Of a DNA stretch of 64,000 nt, positions 31,780 through 41,663 are shown one piece after another. Both the position numbers and the translations under genes were made by a program. The stretch is from Cyanobium sp. M30B3 (GTDB lineage: Bacteria; Cyanobacteriota; Cyanobacteriia; PCC-6307; Cyanobiaceae): assembly GCA_018399015.1 (NCBI GenBank), contig CP073761.1, positions 806,001 through 870,000 of the forward strand, in the 5' to 3' direction. How positions within the stretch are numbered: the first letter of the stretch is position 1; each line of letters opens with the position of its first letter. The notes below the pieces were generated by a model, which was not told where the DNA came from, did no database searches, and saw only the letters and a program-made list of their open reading frames with translations.

Positions 31780-32283
31780 TCAGCTCTCCCCCAGGCGCAC
31801 CACCATCTGGGGCCGCGCCTGCTGGAGCAGCCGCCAGGGCATCTCGGCGCCGGCGGTGGTCTCGGCCAGCAGCAGCCAGCTGCCCTCCTCGAGCCGGTTG
31901 CGCAGGGAGCGCAGCCGGTCGTCCTCCTCCGAGCTCACGCTGGCGGCGGCGGCGAAGCTGCCCATGAAGCCGGAGCCCATGCCCAGCAGGGCGCCGAACA
32001 GGTGCTGGCTCCAGGGCCCGAAGAAGGCCAGGGTGTCCAGATCCGTGATGTACGTGAAGGTGAGGCCGGCCAGGAAGCCGAAGGGAATCAGCCAGCGGGC
32101 CATCGCCCGCTGACGCCGGCGCCGGGTTGCCGCGGGGTTGAGGCGATCCACCGCCTCCAGCTCGCTCTCTCCCTGGCCCACGGCCACCAGCACCGCCAGC
32201 GGCGGTTGGCTGGCGGCCAGATCGCGCTGCAGCTGGTGCAGGCGCGCGTGGTCATTCAGCACCACCACCACCGTTGTTGACAC
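31780..32283 (-). CDS. Membrane-associated protein of unknown function
   Basis: A 167-residue protein from GTG 32283 (VSTTVVVVLNDHARLHQLQR). The basic stretch ATRRRRQRAMARW precedes a hydrophobic segment (LIPFGFLAGLTFTYITDL), then a Gly-rich segment HLFGALLGMGSGFMGSFAAA that resembles a glycine zipper. The C-terminal domain has LRSLRNRLEEGSWLLLAETT. It is probably a conserved cyanobacterial protein; I cannot name a family. An ATG in this frame at 32421 would overlap the divergent serA promoter region. Confidence 0.75.
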   Translation of the reverse strand: MSTTVVVVLNDHARLHQLQRDLAASQPPLAVLVAVGQGESELEAVDRLNPAATRRRRQRAMARWLIPFGFLAGLTFTYITDLDTLAFFGPWSQHLFGALLGMGSGFMGSFAAAASVSSEEDDRLRSLRNRLEEGSWLLLAETTAGAEMPWRLLQQARPQMVVRLGES

Positions 32284-32432
32284 CGGTCGGCCCCCGTTCA
32301 AACGCTTGATCAGGCCCGATTCTCGTTGCTCCCCGCCACCTGCCGTGCGCCGAACCCGGCGGGGAGCAGATGCGCGCCCCTCACTACACTGCACCGCCGG
32401 CTGAACGCCGCAATTCCCCAACCCCGCCGGGC

Positions 32433-34019
32433 ATGACCAAGGTTCTCGTTTCCGATCCCATCGACCAGGCGGGGATCGACATCCTCTCCCAGGTGGCCAG
32501 TGTCGACCTGCGGCCAGGCCTCTCCCCCGAGGAGCTCCGGGCGACCATCGGCGAGTACGACGCCCTGATGATCCGCTCCGGCACCCAGGTGACAGCCGAG
32601 ATCATTGAGGCTGCAGACAAGCTGCGCATCATTGGCCGCGCCGGCGTGGGGGTGGACAACGTGGACGTGCCCGCCGCCACCAAGCGCGGCGTGCTGGTGG
32701 TGAACTCGCCCGAGGGCAACACGATCGCCGCCGCCGAGCACGCCCTGGCGCTGATGCTGTCGCTCTCGCGCCACGTGCCCCACGCCCATGCCAGCACCAT
32801 GGCCGGCGGCTGGGACCGCAAGACCTATGTGGGCAACGAGCTCTACAAGAAGAAGTTGGGCGTGGTGGGTCTGGGCAAGATCGGCTCCCACGTGGCCCGC
32901 GTGGCCCAGGCCATGGGTATGGAGCTGCTGGCCTACGACCCGTTCGTGTCCGATGAGCGGGCCCAGCAGATGCAGGTGCAGCTGCTCCCCCTGGCCGAGC
33001 TGTTTGCCCAGGCCGACTACATCACCCTGCACCTGCCCCGCACCCCCGACACCGAGAACCTGGTGAATGCGGAGTTGCTGCGCACGATGAAGCCCACCGC
33101 CCGGCTGGTGAACTGCGCCCGCGGCGGCATCGTGGATGAGGCAGCCCTGGCCGAAGCGGTGCAGGCCGGTGTGATCGCCGGCGCTGCCCTTGATGTGTAT
33201 GCCAAGGAGCCGCTGGCGGCCGATTCGGCGCTGCGCGGCGTGAAGGAGCGGCTGGTGCTCACCCCCCACCTGGGGGCCAGCACCACCGAGGCCCAGGAGA
33301 ACGTGGCCGTCGACGTGGCCGAGCAGATCCGCGACGTGCTGCTCGGTCTGCCCGCCCGCAGCGCCGTGAACATCCCCGGCCTCAACGCCGAGGTGATGGA
33401 GCAGCTCAAGCCCCACCTGCAGCTGGCCGAAACGCTCGGCCAGCTGCTCAGCCAGCTGGCCGGCGGCCAGATCAGCGAGCTGGAGGTGCGGCTGCAGGGT
33501 GAATTCGCCTCCCACCCGGCCCAGCCCCTGGTGGTGGCCGCTCTCAAGGGGGTGCTCTCCACCGCCCTGGGCGACTCGATCAATTACGTGAACGCCAGCC
33601 TGGAGGCCAAGGACCGGGGCATCCACGTGCTGGAGGTGAAGGATGACGCTGCCCGCGACTACGCCGGTGGCTCACTGCAACTGAGTTCCCGCAGCAGCAA
33701 GGGCAACCACACCGTGACCGGCGCGGTGTTCGCCGACGGCGAGCTGCGGGTCACCACCATCGATGAATTCCCGGTGAACGTGGCTCCCAGCCGCCACATG
33801 CTGTTCACCCGCCACCGCGACATGCCGGGCATCATCGGCCAGATCGGCTCGGTGCTCGGCGAGCACAACGTGAACATCGCCTCGATGCAGGTGGGTCGCC
33901 GCATCGTGCGCGGGGACGCCGTGATGGTGCTCAGCCTCGACGACCCCATCCCCTCCGACCTGCTGGCCACGATCCACCAGATCAACGGCATCCAGGAAGC
34001 CCACCCGGTGACCCTCTGA
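32433..34019 (+). CDS. serA: D-3-phosphoglycerate dehydrogenase
   Basis: First enzyme of serine synthesis from 3-phosphoglycerate, 528 residues, the long form. MTKVLVSDPIDQAGIDIL opens the protein. The Rossmann motif VVGLGKIGSHVARVAQAM lies near residue 146, and the catalytic region reads VNCARGGIVDEAAL and LTPHLGASTTEAQENVAVD. The C-terminal intervening (ASB) domain and ACT domain (HRDMPGIIGQIGSVLGEHNV) allow allosteric control by serine. An upstream in-frame ATG at 32370 is less likely. Confidence 0.97.
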   Translation: MTKVLVSDPIDQAGIDILSQVASVDLRPGLSPEELRATIGEYDALMIRSGTQVTAEIIEAADKLRIIGRAGVGVDNVDVPAATKRGVLVVNSPEGNTIAAAEHALALMLSLSRHVPHAHASTMAGGWDRKTYVGNELYKKKLGVVGLGKIGSHVARVAQAMGMELLAYDPFVSDERAQQMQVQLLPLAELFAQADYITLHLPRTPDTENLVNAELLRTMKPTARLVNCARGGIVDEAALAEAVQAGVIAGAALDVYAKEPLAADSALRGVKERLVLTPHLGASTTEAQENVAVDVAEQIRDVLLGLPARSAVNIPGLNAEVMEQLKPHLQLAETLGQLLSQLAGGQISELEVRLQGEFASHPAQPLVVAALKGVLSTALGDSINYVNASLEAKDRGIHVLEVKDDAARDYAGGSLQLSSRSSKGNHTVTGAVFADGELRVTTIDEFPVNVAPSRHMLFTRHRDMPGIIGQIGSVLGEHNVNIASMQVGRRIVRGDAVMVLSLDDPIPSDLLATIHQINGIQEAHPVTL

Positions 34020-34062
34020 TCCCCAGCGGCGCCACACTGCGGCTGCGGTCCTCTCCTTGGCC

Positions 34063-34995
34063 ATGACGCTTGCCTGGTGGCGCCTCGAACTGCTGGCCCA
34101 GCCCGAGCTGGAGGAATCCCTGCTCTGGAAGCTGGCTGAGCTGGGCATCTCCCGGGTGGCCCTGCGCCACCGGCCGGAGGCCCCGCAGCAGCGCCAGCTG
34201 CTGGCCTGGCTGCCGGAGGCCGACTGGCCGGAGGGGGAGCGCGGCGAGCTGCAGCGGGCGCTGGCTCCGTTGGCCGCCACCTTCGGCCTGGAGTTGGCGC
34301 CCCTGCACTGGCAGCGGCAGCTCGACGAGGACTGGGGCCTGAGCTGGAAACAGCACTGGCAGGCCGATCCGGTGGGGGAGCGACTGCTGATCCTGCCGGC
34401 CTGGCTGGAGCTGCCTGCGGAGCACGCCGATCGCCTGGTGATCCGCATGGATCCCGGCAGCGCCTTCGGCACCGGCAGCCATCCCACCACCCGACTGTGT
34501 CTGGAGGCCCTGGAGGGGCTGGCGGCCGAGCGGGGGCGCCAGGCCGGCGCTTCCCCGGATCTGGGGGCGATCCGGGTGGCCGACCTCGGCTGCGGCAGCG
34601 GCATCCTCGGCATCGCCGCCCTGCTGCAGGGCGCCCGTTCGGTGGCCGCCGTGGACACCGATTCCCTGGCGGTGCGGGCCACGGCCGAGAACGCCGCCGT
34701 GGGGGGGCTGCAGGACCGACTGCAGGTGCGTCAGGGCTCTGTTGAAGCGCTGGCCGAGCTGCTGGGCGGTGAACCGGCCGACCTGCTGCTCTGCAACATC
34801 CTGGCGCCGGTGATCGAGGCCCTGGCCCCGGCCTTCTCCAATGTGCTGGCTCCAGGAGGCGTGGGCCTGCTGAGCGGCCTGCTGGTGCCCCAGGCGGATC
34901 GATTGCAGCAGGTGCTGGCCGCGCTTGGCTGGCGGGCCGAACTGGCGGCCCAGCAGAGCCAGTGGGGACTGCTGATGTTGCATAAGGCACACTGA
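34063..34995 (+). CDS. prmA: Ribosomal protein L11 methyltransferase
   Basis: A SAM-dependent methyltransferase that trimethylates L11; 310 residues. The N-terminal substrate-recognition domain runs to about residue 110. The catalytic domain has RMDPGSAFGTGSHPTTRLCL, the SAM motif VADLGCGSGILGIAALLQGA, and the NILAPVIEALAP loop with the family N(I/V)LA motif. ATG 34063 is used; TTG 34057 is possible. It lies 43 bases behind serA. Confidence 0.95.
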   Translation: MTLAWWRLELLAQPELEESLLWKLAELGISRVALRHRPEAPQQRQLLAWLPEADWPEGERGELQRALAPLAATFGLELAPLHWQRQLDEDWGLSWKQHWQADPVGERLLILPAWLELPAEHADRLVIRMDPGSAFGTGSHPTTRLCLEALEGLAAERGRQAGASPDLGAIRVADLGCGSGILGIAALLQGARSVAAVDTDSLAVRATAENAAVGGLQDRLQVRQGSVEALAELLGGEPADLLLCNILAPVIEALAPAFSNVLAPGGVGLLSGLLVPQADRLQQVLAALGWRAELAAQQSQWGLLMLHKAH

Positions 34996-35130
34996 TCGGT
35001 GCCCTGGCTTTGATTGGCCTTCCCGGGGAACATGCTGCAAACCAACGGGAAGGGCCTGCGGCGGATGTATGAAGGGCGGGTCCTACAGGCCCGGTCGTCC
35101 GGGTGCCTGTGAGCCCCAAATCCCTTCTCC

Positions 35131-35430
35131 ATGGCTTCCTACAAGGTCACCCTCATCAACGAGAGCGAAGGCCTCAACAAGACCATCGAGGTTCCCGACG
35201 ACCAGTACATCCTCGACGCCGCTGAAGAGCAGGGCATCGACCTCCCCTACTCCTGCCGTGCCGGTGCCTGCAGCACCTGCGCCGGCAAGATCACCGCTGG
35301 CACCGTGGACCAGAGCGACCAGAGCTTCCTCGACGACGACCAGATCGAGGCCGGCTTTGTGCTCACCTGTGTGGCCTACCCCACCAGCGACTGCACCATC
35401 AAGACCCACGCTGAGGAAGAGCTCTACTGA
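35131..35430 (+). CDS. petF: Ferredoxin [2Fe-2S], photosynthetic type
   Basis: The 99-residue soluble electron acceptor of photosystem [21 protein letters not shown] leads into [11 protein letters not shown] (C-x4-C-x2-C), and the fourth ligand is in [14 protein letters not shown]. It is acidic throughout and ends in THAEEELY, as classic PetF does. The 135-base upstream spacer holds the promoter, and an intrinsic terminator follows 67 bases after the stop. Confidence 0.97.
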   Translation: MASYKVTLINESEGLNKTIEVPDDQYILDAAEEQGIDLPYSCRAGACSTCAGKITAGTVDQSDQSFLDDDQIEAGFVLTCVAYPTSDCTIKTHAEEELY

Positions 35431-35497
35431 GCCGCTCCCCGGCGTTGTTCCTCGAGCCTGGATCAGCGTCGTCTGCTTGATTCCGCCTCTGCTCTCC

Positions 35498-35520
35498 GCC
35501 ACCCTTCGGGGTGGCTTTTT
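35498..35520 (+). terminator. Intrinsic terminator of petF
   Basis: A 7-base stem (GCCACCC 35498-35504 / GGGTGGC 35509-35515) with a stable TTCG tetraloop, followed by five T. The T-run ends one base before the ATG of the next open frame, so most petF transcripts stop before it. Confidence 0.93.
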
Positions 35521-35521
35521 C

Positions 35522-35971
35522 ATGCCCGATCCGCTGAATCCCATCCCCGCCATCCCCGCCATCCCCGCCGGTCCAGCCGCCACAGGACGCCCCGTGCCCG
35601 AGGCGAGCGCCAGCCTGCTGGAGCCCGGCAGCGTGCATGCCAGCCCCGGCGGCCAATACAGCTTTCGCGTGCTGGGTGCCTGTTGCCGTCTCTTCGATCG
35701 GGAGGAGCTTCCCTGGCCCTGCTGCCGCCTCGCATGGCGCAGCAAGGAGCCCAGCTGGCGGCGCGTCGGCCGCCGTTTCGTGGCCGACCTCGCCGCTCGG
35801 CGTTGCCCCTCCTATGCCGTGGAGCTGCTCCAGCCCGGGGCCCGCTCCACCGCCGCCACGGTGATCACCCTCTTCCCCGTGCGCCTCGCTCCGGCCATGC
35901 AGGAGTGGTGGTACAGCCGCAACCCGGCCTCCTGCCATCCCACCAATCAGCTGCCGCCCGAACTGACATAA
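35522..35971 (+). CDS. Hypothetical protein with Ile-Pro-Ala repeat
   Basis: A 149-residue open frame starting directly after the petF terminator. The N-terminus has a threefold IPA repeat encoded by three tandem copies of CATCCCCGC (35542-35568). The rest is Arg-, Cys- and Trp-containing (FRVLGACCRLFDREELPWPC, then WWYSRNPASCHPTNQLPPEL). It has no signal peptide or clear transmembrane segment. No family recognised. The composition and defined C-terminus look protein-like, but I cannot exclude a chance frame. It converges on psbV with a shared terminator region. Confidence 0.5.
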   Translation: MPDPLNPIPAIPAIPAGPAATGRPVPEASASLLEPGSVHASPGGQYSFRVLGACCRLFDREELPWPCCRLAWRSKEPSWRRVGRRFVADLAARRCPSYAVELLQPGARSTAATVITLFPVRLAPAMQEWWYSRNPASCHPTNQLPPELT

Positions 35972-36002
35972 AAAAGCCGGTGCCCTGGTAGGAGGCACCG
36001 GC
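35970..36002 (-). terminator. Intrinsic terminator of psbV
   Basis: Read on the minus strand, a 9-base stem (GCCGGTGCC 35976-35984 / GGCACCGGC 35994-36002) is followed by a run of T (the A-run 35970-35975). It lies about 30 bases past the psbV stop and overlaps the end of the convergent hypothetical gene. Confidence 0.9.
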
Positions 36003-36034
36003 AGCAGGCGCTGCAGCCAGACGCAGGCGGGGGA

Positions 36035-36577
36035 TCAGAAGTAGATCTTGCCGCCGCCCCACTGCATCCCCTGCACCTTGGGAGCCGTGAGGATGTAGCC
36101 GGCCATCAGACGCAGATCGTCGTCGTCGAGATCGCGCATCTTCACAAAAATGTCGCTGCTGCGGATGCTCGGGTGCACATCGGCGATCGAGTATTCGCCG
36201 TCGTAACTGGTGGGATCCTTCATGTAATCCACCAGGGCCTCCACGTTGTCACGGGGAGGGGTGGCAAGGGCCAGGGTCTCGGGGTCGAGGCCAACGTTCT
36301 GGTTGGTCTTGGTGATGCCACCGGCGTGGCACTCGCCGCAGCTGTTGTTGAAGAGCTTGCGGCCGGCCTTGATCTCCTGTTCGCTGAAGGTCACGCTGGC
36401 GCCATCGGGGTTGGCGGGCACGGTGAGCTGTTCACTGGTCCACAGGGCGGCCATGGCCTCACCACCGAAGCCGAAACAGAGCAACAGAGCCAGGGGGAGG
36501 GCCAGCAGGGTGCGGGCGGCGGCCCGGAGCCCTCTGCGCAGGGAGAGGCTGGCGGAGGCCAGTGGGGTTGAGGCCAT
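36035..36577 (-). CDS. psbV: Photosystem II cytochrome c550
   Basis: Extrinsic lumenal haem protein of photosystem II that stabilises the Mn4CaO5 cluster; 180-residue precursor. The signal peptide runs to about residue 44 (LLALPLALLLCFGFGGEAMA, then ALW). The haem site is NNSCGECHAGGITKTNQNVG, and the distal His is in SIADVHPSIRSSDIF. The C-terminus MQWGGGKIYF is typical. ATG 36577 is preferred over ATG 36613. A possible -10 (TGATACA, 36623-36629 read on minus) lies about 45 bases upstream. Confidence 0.96.
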   Translation of the reverse strand: MASTPLASASLSLRRGLRAAARTLLALPLALLLCFGFGGEAMAALWTSEQLTVPANPDGASVTFSEQEIKAGRKLFNNSCGECHAGGITKTNQNVGLDPETLALATPPRDNVEALVDYMKDPTSYDGEYSIADVHPSIRSSDIFVKMRDLDDDDLRLMAGYILTAPKVQGMQWGGGKIYF

Positions 36578-36674
36578 GGGGAGAAGCCGGAGGTGTGGCG
36601 GGGCTAACCGCATCGGAGACCTTGTATCACGGGGGGAGGGGCCAGCGGGCTGGTTTCGGGCGAACTGTTGCAGC

Positions 36675-37679
36675 TCAATGCGCCGCCGGCGGCTCGTCCG
36701 TGCCGGCCTCCGGCAGCACGTCGATGCTGAGAAAGTCCCGGGCCATCACCGTGTTGGCGAAGATCGCCCGGGCCTCGGCCAGCAGGTCGTCCGGGCTCAC
36801 CGGGTTGCCCGCCACGTAGCGGGGGCTGAGGTGGGTGAGGGCCAGCTGTTTCACGCCGGCGGCCAGCGCGGTCTGGGCGGCCATGGTGCTGGTGGAGTGC
36901 TGGCGGGCGAAGGCCAGCTCGGCCTCGGCGTGGGCGAAGGTGCTCTCGTGGATCAGCAGATCGGCGCCCCGGGCCAGCTCCACCGCTGCCTCACAGAACA
37001 CCGTGTCGGTGCAATACACCACGCTGGCGCCGGGCCGCTCCGGGCCGCAGAGGCTGGCACCGTTGATGATCCGCCCGTCATCCAAGGTGACGCTGTGCCC
37101 CTGCTTGAGCTGGGCGTACACCGGCCCCGGCGGGATGCCCAGGGCCCGGGCCCGCTCCACGTCGAACCGCCCCGGCCGCGGTTTCTGGTCCACCCGGTAG
37201 GCGCAGGCCGGCACCCGGTGCGTGAGCGGGGCGCAGCGCACCGTGATGTCGCCGTCCTCCAGCAGGGTGGCGCCGCTGGCGGCGGCGGGGCCGCTGCGGT
37301 GAAAGCGCAGCGGATAGCCGATGCGGGTGGAGCTGGTGTGCAGCACCCCCTCCAGATAGTCCCGCAGCCGGTCGGGGCCGTAGAGGTCGATCCCGGCGCA
37401 GGTACCCGCCAGACCGAGGCTGGCGAGCAGCCCGGGCAGGCCGAACACGTGGTCGCCGTGCATGTGGGTGACGAACACCCGCCGCAGCTGGCTCACCCGC
37501 AGGTCGCTGCGCAGGAACTGGTGCTGGGTGCCCTCGCCGCAGTCGAACAGCCAGAGCTCCGCCCGCTGGGGCAGCCGCAGGGCCACGGCGGACACATTGC
37601 GGCCGCGGGTGGGCACCCCGGAGCTGGTGCCGAGAAAGGTGACCTGCAAGCCGAAGAAGCCTCTGGCGCATGTTGCCAT
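36675..37679 (-). CDS. rnz: Ribonuclease Z
   Basis: A metallo-beta-lactamase-fold endonuclease that trims tRNA 3' ends; 334 residues. [20 protein letters not shown] is the N-terminus and the metal motif is [18 protein letters not shown]. The remaining ligands are in [12 protein letters not shown] and [11 protein letters not shown], and [10 protein letters not shown] matches the family. Because encoded tRNAs here lack CCA (see tRNA-Val), 3' trimming by RNase Z is expected. ATG 37679 overlaps none of the divergent SpoIID-like gene. Confidence 0.95.
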   Translation of the reverse strand: MATCARGFFGLQVTFLGTSSGVPTRGRNVSAVALRLPQRAELWLFDCGEGTQHQFLRSDLRVSQLRRVFVTHMHGDHVFGLPGLLASLGLAGTCAGIDLYGPDRLRDYLEGVLHTSSTRIGYPLRFHRSGPAAASGATLLEDGDITVRCAPLTHRVPACAYRVDQKPRPGRFDVERARALGIPPGPVYAQLKQGHSVTLDDGRIINGASLCGPERPGASVVYCTDTVFCEAAVELARGADLLIHESTFAHAEAELAFARQHSTSTMAAQTALAAGVKQLALTHLSPRYVAGNPVSPDDLLAEARAIFANTVMARDFLSIDVLPEAGTDEPPAAH

Positions 37680-37717
37680 GGCCGGCACAATGGGGCGCTT
37701 TTCAGCCGGTCCCACCC

Positions 37718-39046
37718 GTGACCCTCCGCCTGCGCACCTGGGCCCCCCTGCTGCCCCTCGCCGCTCTGGCCGTGCCGGCGCTGGTGATGGGCGGGGACCG
37801 GACCATCCAGGCCCGCAGCGGCGAGCCGGAGGTGCGGGTGCTGCTGGCCGAGGCGGGCAGCCTGCAGCTGCAGGCGCTCAACCAGCCCCTGGTGATTCAG
37901 CCGGGTGGGGTGGAACTGGCCCCCTCCCGCCCCGCGAGCCTGGTGCTGGAGAACGGTCGCCTGCACCTGCGGCTCGACAGCCCGAGCGCCGGGGGGCCGG
38001 CGTCGGCGCCGCTGCCCCGGGCCGGCAGCGTCTGGCTGGCTCCGCGCTCCGGCGCCGGCTCAGACCAGGCCGGTGCGTTCCAGCTGGGCCAGCGGCGCTA
38101 CCGGGGCCGGCTGCAGGTGCTGGTGAGCGGCGGCCGGCTGCAGGCGATCAATCACGTGCCGCTGGAGAGCTACCTGCCCAGCGTGGTGGGCAGTGAGATG
38201 CCGGCCAGCTGGCCCCAGGAGGCCCTGCGGGCCCAGGCGGTGGCGGCTCGCACCTACGCCCTGCGCCAGCGCAAGCCCAGCGCCCCCTTCGATGTGAGCG
38301 CCACCGTGACCAGCCAGGTGTACAAGGGGCTGGAGGCCGAGACCGCCTCCACCCGGGCCGCCGTGGCCAGCACCCGCGGCCAGGTGCTGATGTATGGCTC
38401 CAGCCTGGCCAACACGGTGTTTCACAGCAGTGCCGGAGGCGTCACCGAAAACAGCGGTGACCTCTGGACCCAGCAGCTGCCCTACCTGGTGAGCGTGCCC
38501 GACTTCGACCAGGGCAGCCCCGTGCACAGCTGGGAGCAGCGTCTCGAGCCTGCCCAGCTGCGCGAGGCCTTTGCCGAGATCGGCGGCGTGACCCGCATCG
38601 ACGTGCTCAGCACCACCGGCTCCGGCAGGGTACGCCAGGCCCGGGTGCTGGGCCCTGCCGGCACCAAGGTGGTGACCGGGCCTGAGCTGCGCTCCCGCCT
38701 GCGCCTGCGCAGCACCCAGGTGCGCTTTGAGGTGGTGCTCCCCGAGGTGGCCATGGTGCCCCCATCCGCGCCGCCCCTGCCTGCGGGCGACGAGACTCCT
38801 GCAGACAGCGCCACTGGCGCCCCGGGGCAAGCAGCCCCGACCACAGTGCCCTCGCCGCTTCCCTCTGCGGCTCCCCTGCAGGTGCCCCAGCCCTCCCTGC
38901 TGGCCATCGGCCGCGGCTTTGGCCATGGTGTGGGCATGAGTCAGTGGGGCGCCCTGGCGATGGCCCAGAAGGGCGACACCTATGAGCGAATCCTTCAGCA
39001 CTACTACAGGGGAACCGCCCTGCGTCCCTATCCCGGACAGCCCTGA
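37718..39046 (+). CDS. SpoIID/LytB domain protein, exported
   Basis: A 442-residue SpoIID-family protein, probably a periplasmic peptidoglycan lytic transglycosylase or amidase enhancer. The signal peptide is [20 protein letters not shown]. The SpoIID domain has [36 protein letters not shown] with the catalytic-type Glu before it, and [15 protein letters not shown]. The C-terminal [20 protein letters not shown] is diagnostic. A Pro/Ala-rich linker (about 345-405) precedes that last motif. GTG 37718 is used. NagB follows at once. Confidence 0.9.
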   Translation: MTLRLRTWAPLLPLAALAVPALVMGGDRTIQARSGEPEVRVLLAEAGSLQLQALNQPLVIQPGGVELAPSRPASLVLENGRLHLRLDSPSAGGPASAPLPRAGSVWLAPRSGAGSDQAGAFQLGQRRYRGRLQVLVSGGRLQAINHVPLESYLPSVVGSEMPASWPQEALRAQAVAARTYALRQRKPSAPFDVSATVTSQVYKGLEAETASTRAAVASTRGQVLMYGSSLANTVFHSSAGGVTENSGDLWTQQLPYLVSVPDFDQGSPVHSWEQRLEPAQLREAFAEIGGVTRIDVLSTTGSGRVRQARVLGPAGTKVVTGPELRSRLRLRSTQVRFEVVLPEVAMVPPSAPPLPAGDETPADSATGAPGQAAPTTVPSPLPSAAPLQVPQPSLLAIGRGFGHGVGMSQWGALAMAQKGDTYERILQHYYRGTALRPYPGQP

Positions 39047-39050
39047 GCCG

Positions 39051-39839
39051 TTGCTGACGCCCGCCCGGGCGCAGGGCTGGCGCCTGCCGGTGCGGGCCCT
39101 GCCCAGTGAACAGGCCGTGGCCGAGCACGTTGCCGGCTTGATTCTGGAGGCCATGCTCGACGGCTCCGGCTGGCCCCTCGGTCTGGCCACGGGCCGCACG
39201 ATGGAGCCGGTGTACGCCGCCCTGGTGCGCCGGCTGGCGGCCCTGGCGCCGCAGCAGCAGGAGCGGGTGCGCCAGCGCTGGCTGAGCTTCAACCTCGATG
39301 AGTACGTGGGCCTGGCCGCCGCCGCCCCCGGCTCGTTCCGCGCGGCCATGCACCGCCACCTGCTGCAGCCCCTGCAGCTCGCCCCGTCCCGGGTGCTCCT
39401 GCCCGATGGCCTTGCCGCCGATCCCCACGCGGAGGCGGAGCGCTACGGCGCGGCCCTGCGGGCGGCGGGGGGGATCGGCCTGCAGCTGCTGGGTCTGGGG
39501 CTCAACGGCCATGTGGGCTTCAACGAACCTCCCTGTGGGGCTGACAGCCGCTGCCGCTGTCTGGCCCTCAGCGCCGCCACCAGACGCCAGAACGCGGCGG
39601 CGTTCGGCGGCGATCCGGCGGCCGTTCCCGCCCAGGCCATCACCCTGGGGTTGGCGGACATCCTGGCCGCAAGGCGGAGTCTGCTGGTGGTGACCGGTGC
39701 GGCCAAGGCGCCGGTGCTGCGAGCGCTGCTGCAGGAGCCCCCCAGCCCCGACCTGCCGGCCAGCTGGCTGCAGGCGCACCCGCGGGTGGAGGTGATCGCC
39801 GACCGGGCCGCCCTGGCCCTGGCGCAGCAGCCGGCCTAG
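39051..39839 (+). CDS. nagB: Glucosamine-6-phosphate deaminase-like protein
   Basis: Converts glucosamine-6-phosphate to fructose-6-phosphate and ammonia, or is a close 6-phosphogluconolactonase-fold relative. Family landmarks are [26 protein letters not shown] with the catalytic Asp, and [16 protein letters not shown]. About 262 residues from TTG 39051; an ATG at 38982 would overlap the SpoIID-like gene by 65 bases. No nagA is seen. Its TAG shares bases with the TAG of convergent yebC. Placement behind a SpoIID-like protein suggests amino-sugar recycling from the wall. Confidence 0.85.
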   Translation: MLTPARAQGWRLPVRALPSEQAVAEHVAGLILEAMLDGSGWPLGLATGRTMEPVYAALVRRLAALAPQQQERVRQRWLSFNLDEYVGLAAAAPGSFRAAMHRHLLQPLQLAPSRVLLPDGLAADPHAEAERYGAALRAAGGIGLQLLGLGLNGHVGFNEPPCGADSRCRCLALSAATRRQNAAAFGGDPAAVPAQAITLGLADILAARRSLLVVTGAAKAPVLRALLQEPPSPDLPASWLQAHPRVEVIADRAALALAQQPA

Positions 39840-40636
39840 GCCTCCAGCGCCTCCAGCAGGGCGTCCTCCGCCTCCAGATTGGCCGTCACCGAACGCACGT
39901 CCTCGAGCTCCTCCAGGGTGTCCAGCAGCTTGAGGCACCGCCTGAGCTGGTCGGCATCCTCCAGCCGGCAACCGGTCCCGGCGATCCAGCGATGCTCCCA
40001 CTCCAGCACCGTGAAGCCGGCCCGCCCCAGCCCATCCTGCAGTGCCTCCAGCTGGGCGAAGGGGGCGAACACCTCGGCGTTCCCGTCCCCCAGCTCGTAA
40101 CGCAGCACCTGCACAGCGGCGGATCCGTCGAGGGGAGCCTCGAGCTGGAGCAGGGCCTCCAGCAGGGACTCCTCATCGAGGGCCCGGTCGCCCCGGGAGG
40201 GCCAGGCCACCCGGGCCACGCTGCACTGCTCGAACAGATAGCCCACGCAGCCGGTTTCGCCGAGGTTGCCGCCGTGCTTGCTGAAGGCCAGCCGCACGTC
40301 GGCGGCGGTGCGGTTGCGGTTGTCGGTGAGGGCCTCGATCAGCACCGCCACCCCCCCCGGGCCGTAGCCCTCGTAGCGCACGGCCTCGAAGCTCTCCCCC
40401 GGGCCGCCCTGCTGGCCCGAGCCCTTGGCGATCGCCCGCTCGATGTTGGCGTTCGGCACCCCCGCCGCCTTGGCCTTCTCGATGGCGGTGCGCAGCTGGA
40501 AGTTGCCGGCGGGATCGCTCCCCCCTCGGGCGGCCACGGTGATCTCCCGGCCCAGCCGGGTGAACACGGCCCCGCGCTTGGCGTCGACCACCGCCTTGGT
40601 GCGCTTGATCTGGGCCCACTTGCTGTGGCCGGCCAT
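39836..40636 (-). CDS. yebC: YebC/PmpR family regulator
   Basis: A 266-residue YebC-family protein, a DNA-binding or translation-linked factor. [20 protein letters not shown] is the invariant start, followed by [13 protein letters not shown] and [35 protein letters not shown] and [20 protein letters not shown] are also conserved. The much longer open frame upstream of 40636 is GC-rich shadow. YebC members have been linked to relief of ribosome stalling at proline runs. The stop overlaps the nagB stop (CTAG). Confidence 0.95.
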   Translation of the reverse strand: MAGHSKWAQIKRTKAVVDAKRGAVFTRLGREITVAARGGSDPAGNFQLRTAIEKAKAAGVPNANIERAIAKGSGQQGGPGESFEAVRYEGYGPGGVAVLIEALTDNRNRTAADVRLAFSKHGGNLGETGCVGYLFEQCSVARVAWPSRGDRALDEESLLEALLQLEAPLDGSAAVQVLRYELGDGNAEVFAPFAQLEALQDGLGRAGFTVLEWEHRWIAGTGCRLEDADQLRRCLKLLDTLEELEDVRSVTANLEAEDALLEALEA

Positions 40637-40686
40637 CGGGGAGAGCGGGAAAAACGGCAGGAGGGGCGCGGGACCGGCGGGGCGCT

Positions 40687-41595
40687 TCAGCCGGCGGCGT
40701 CGAGCACCAGCTTCGGCTGCAGCACGCCCTCTGCGGCGCGCGCCATGCCGGCCAGGTTGCCATCCGGATTGAGCACCACCACCGGGCTGTCCGGGGCCAG
40801 CTGCGCCAGGGGGGCCGGGAGCGATGGAGCGCGGCCGCAGCGCCACCCGGCCTGCTCCCCGGGGCTGAGCCGGTGCCGCGGCAGATGGGCCAGGGGAGCC
40901 AGGGGATCCAGCAGCCCAGGGGGTGGGGCCCCGCACTCCCGCCAGGCGTCGAGGGCCTCCAGGGGCACCGCCTGCTCCAGCGCGAAGCCCAGGGCCTCGG
41001 TGCGCCGCAGCCGGGCCAGGGCAGCCCCACAGCCCAGGATCTCGCCCAGGTCGCGGGCCAGGGCGCGCACGTAGGTGCCCGCCGAGCAGCGCAGCTCCAG
41101 CTCCAGCTGGCCGCTGGCCTGGTCCCAGCCCAGCAGCTCCAGCTGGTGGATGGTCACCGGCCTGGCGGCCAGCTTCAGCCTCTCGCCGCGCCGCACCCGG
41201 GCATAGGCCCGCTCGCCGTCCACATGCACCGCCGACACCTGGGGCGGCACCTGCTCGATCGCGCCCCGGAACGGCGCCAGGGCCGCCTCCAGTTCAACCT
41301 GGCTCAGGAGCGGCACCGGCCTCTGCGCCAGCACCTCCCCCTCCAGGTCGTCGCTGCTGGTGGTCAGGCCCAGCTGCACCACCCCCCGGTAGGCCTTGTC
41401 GCCGTCCAGGTAGGGCAGCAGCCGGGTGGCGGCCCCCACGGCGATCGGCAGCACGCCGGTGACGGCGGGATCAAGGGTGCCGCCATGGCCCACCCGCTTG
41501 ATCCCGTAGGCCCGCCGCACCCGGCTCACGCAGGCGTGGGAGCTGAGCCCGGCGGGTTTGTCGAGCACCAGAAAGCCCCAGGGCTGTTCAGCCAT
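40687..41595 (-). CDS. truB: tRNA pseudouridine(55) synthase TruB
   Basis: Makes pseudouridine 55 in the T-loop of tRNAs; 302 residues. [20 protein letters not shown] opens the domain, [18 protein letters not shown] carries the catalytic Asp, and [17 protein letters not shown] is conserved. ATG 41595 gives the standard N-terminus [10 protein letters not shown]. It lies about 50 bases upstream of yebC on the same strand and is divergent from the transporter gene. Confidence 0.96.
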   Translation of the reverse strand: MAEQPWGFLVLDKPAGLSSHACVSRVRRAYGIKRVGHGGTLDPAVTGVLPIAVGAATRLLPYLDGDKAYRGVVQLGLTTSSDDLEGEVLAQRPVPLLSQVELEAALAPFRGAIEQVPPQVSAVHVDGERAYARVRRGERLKLAARPVTIHQLELLGWDQASGQLELELRCSAGTYVRALARDLGEILGCGAALARLRRTEALGFALEQAVPLEALDAWRECGAPPPGLLDPLAPLAHLPRHRLSPGEQAGWRCGRAPSLPAPLAQLAPDSPVVVLNPDGNLAGMARAAEGVLQPKLVLDAAG

Positions 41596-41663
41596 CACGC
41601 TCCCCCAGTGCCGCCATCGTGCGGCATCGCTGCCAGGCTGGCAGCGTTTCATCCCCCGTGGCG

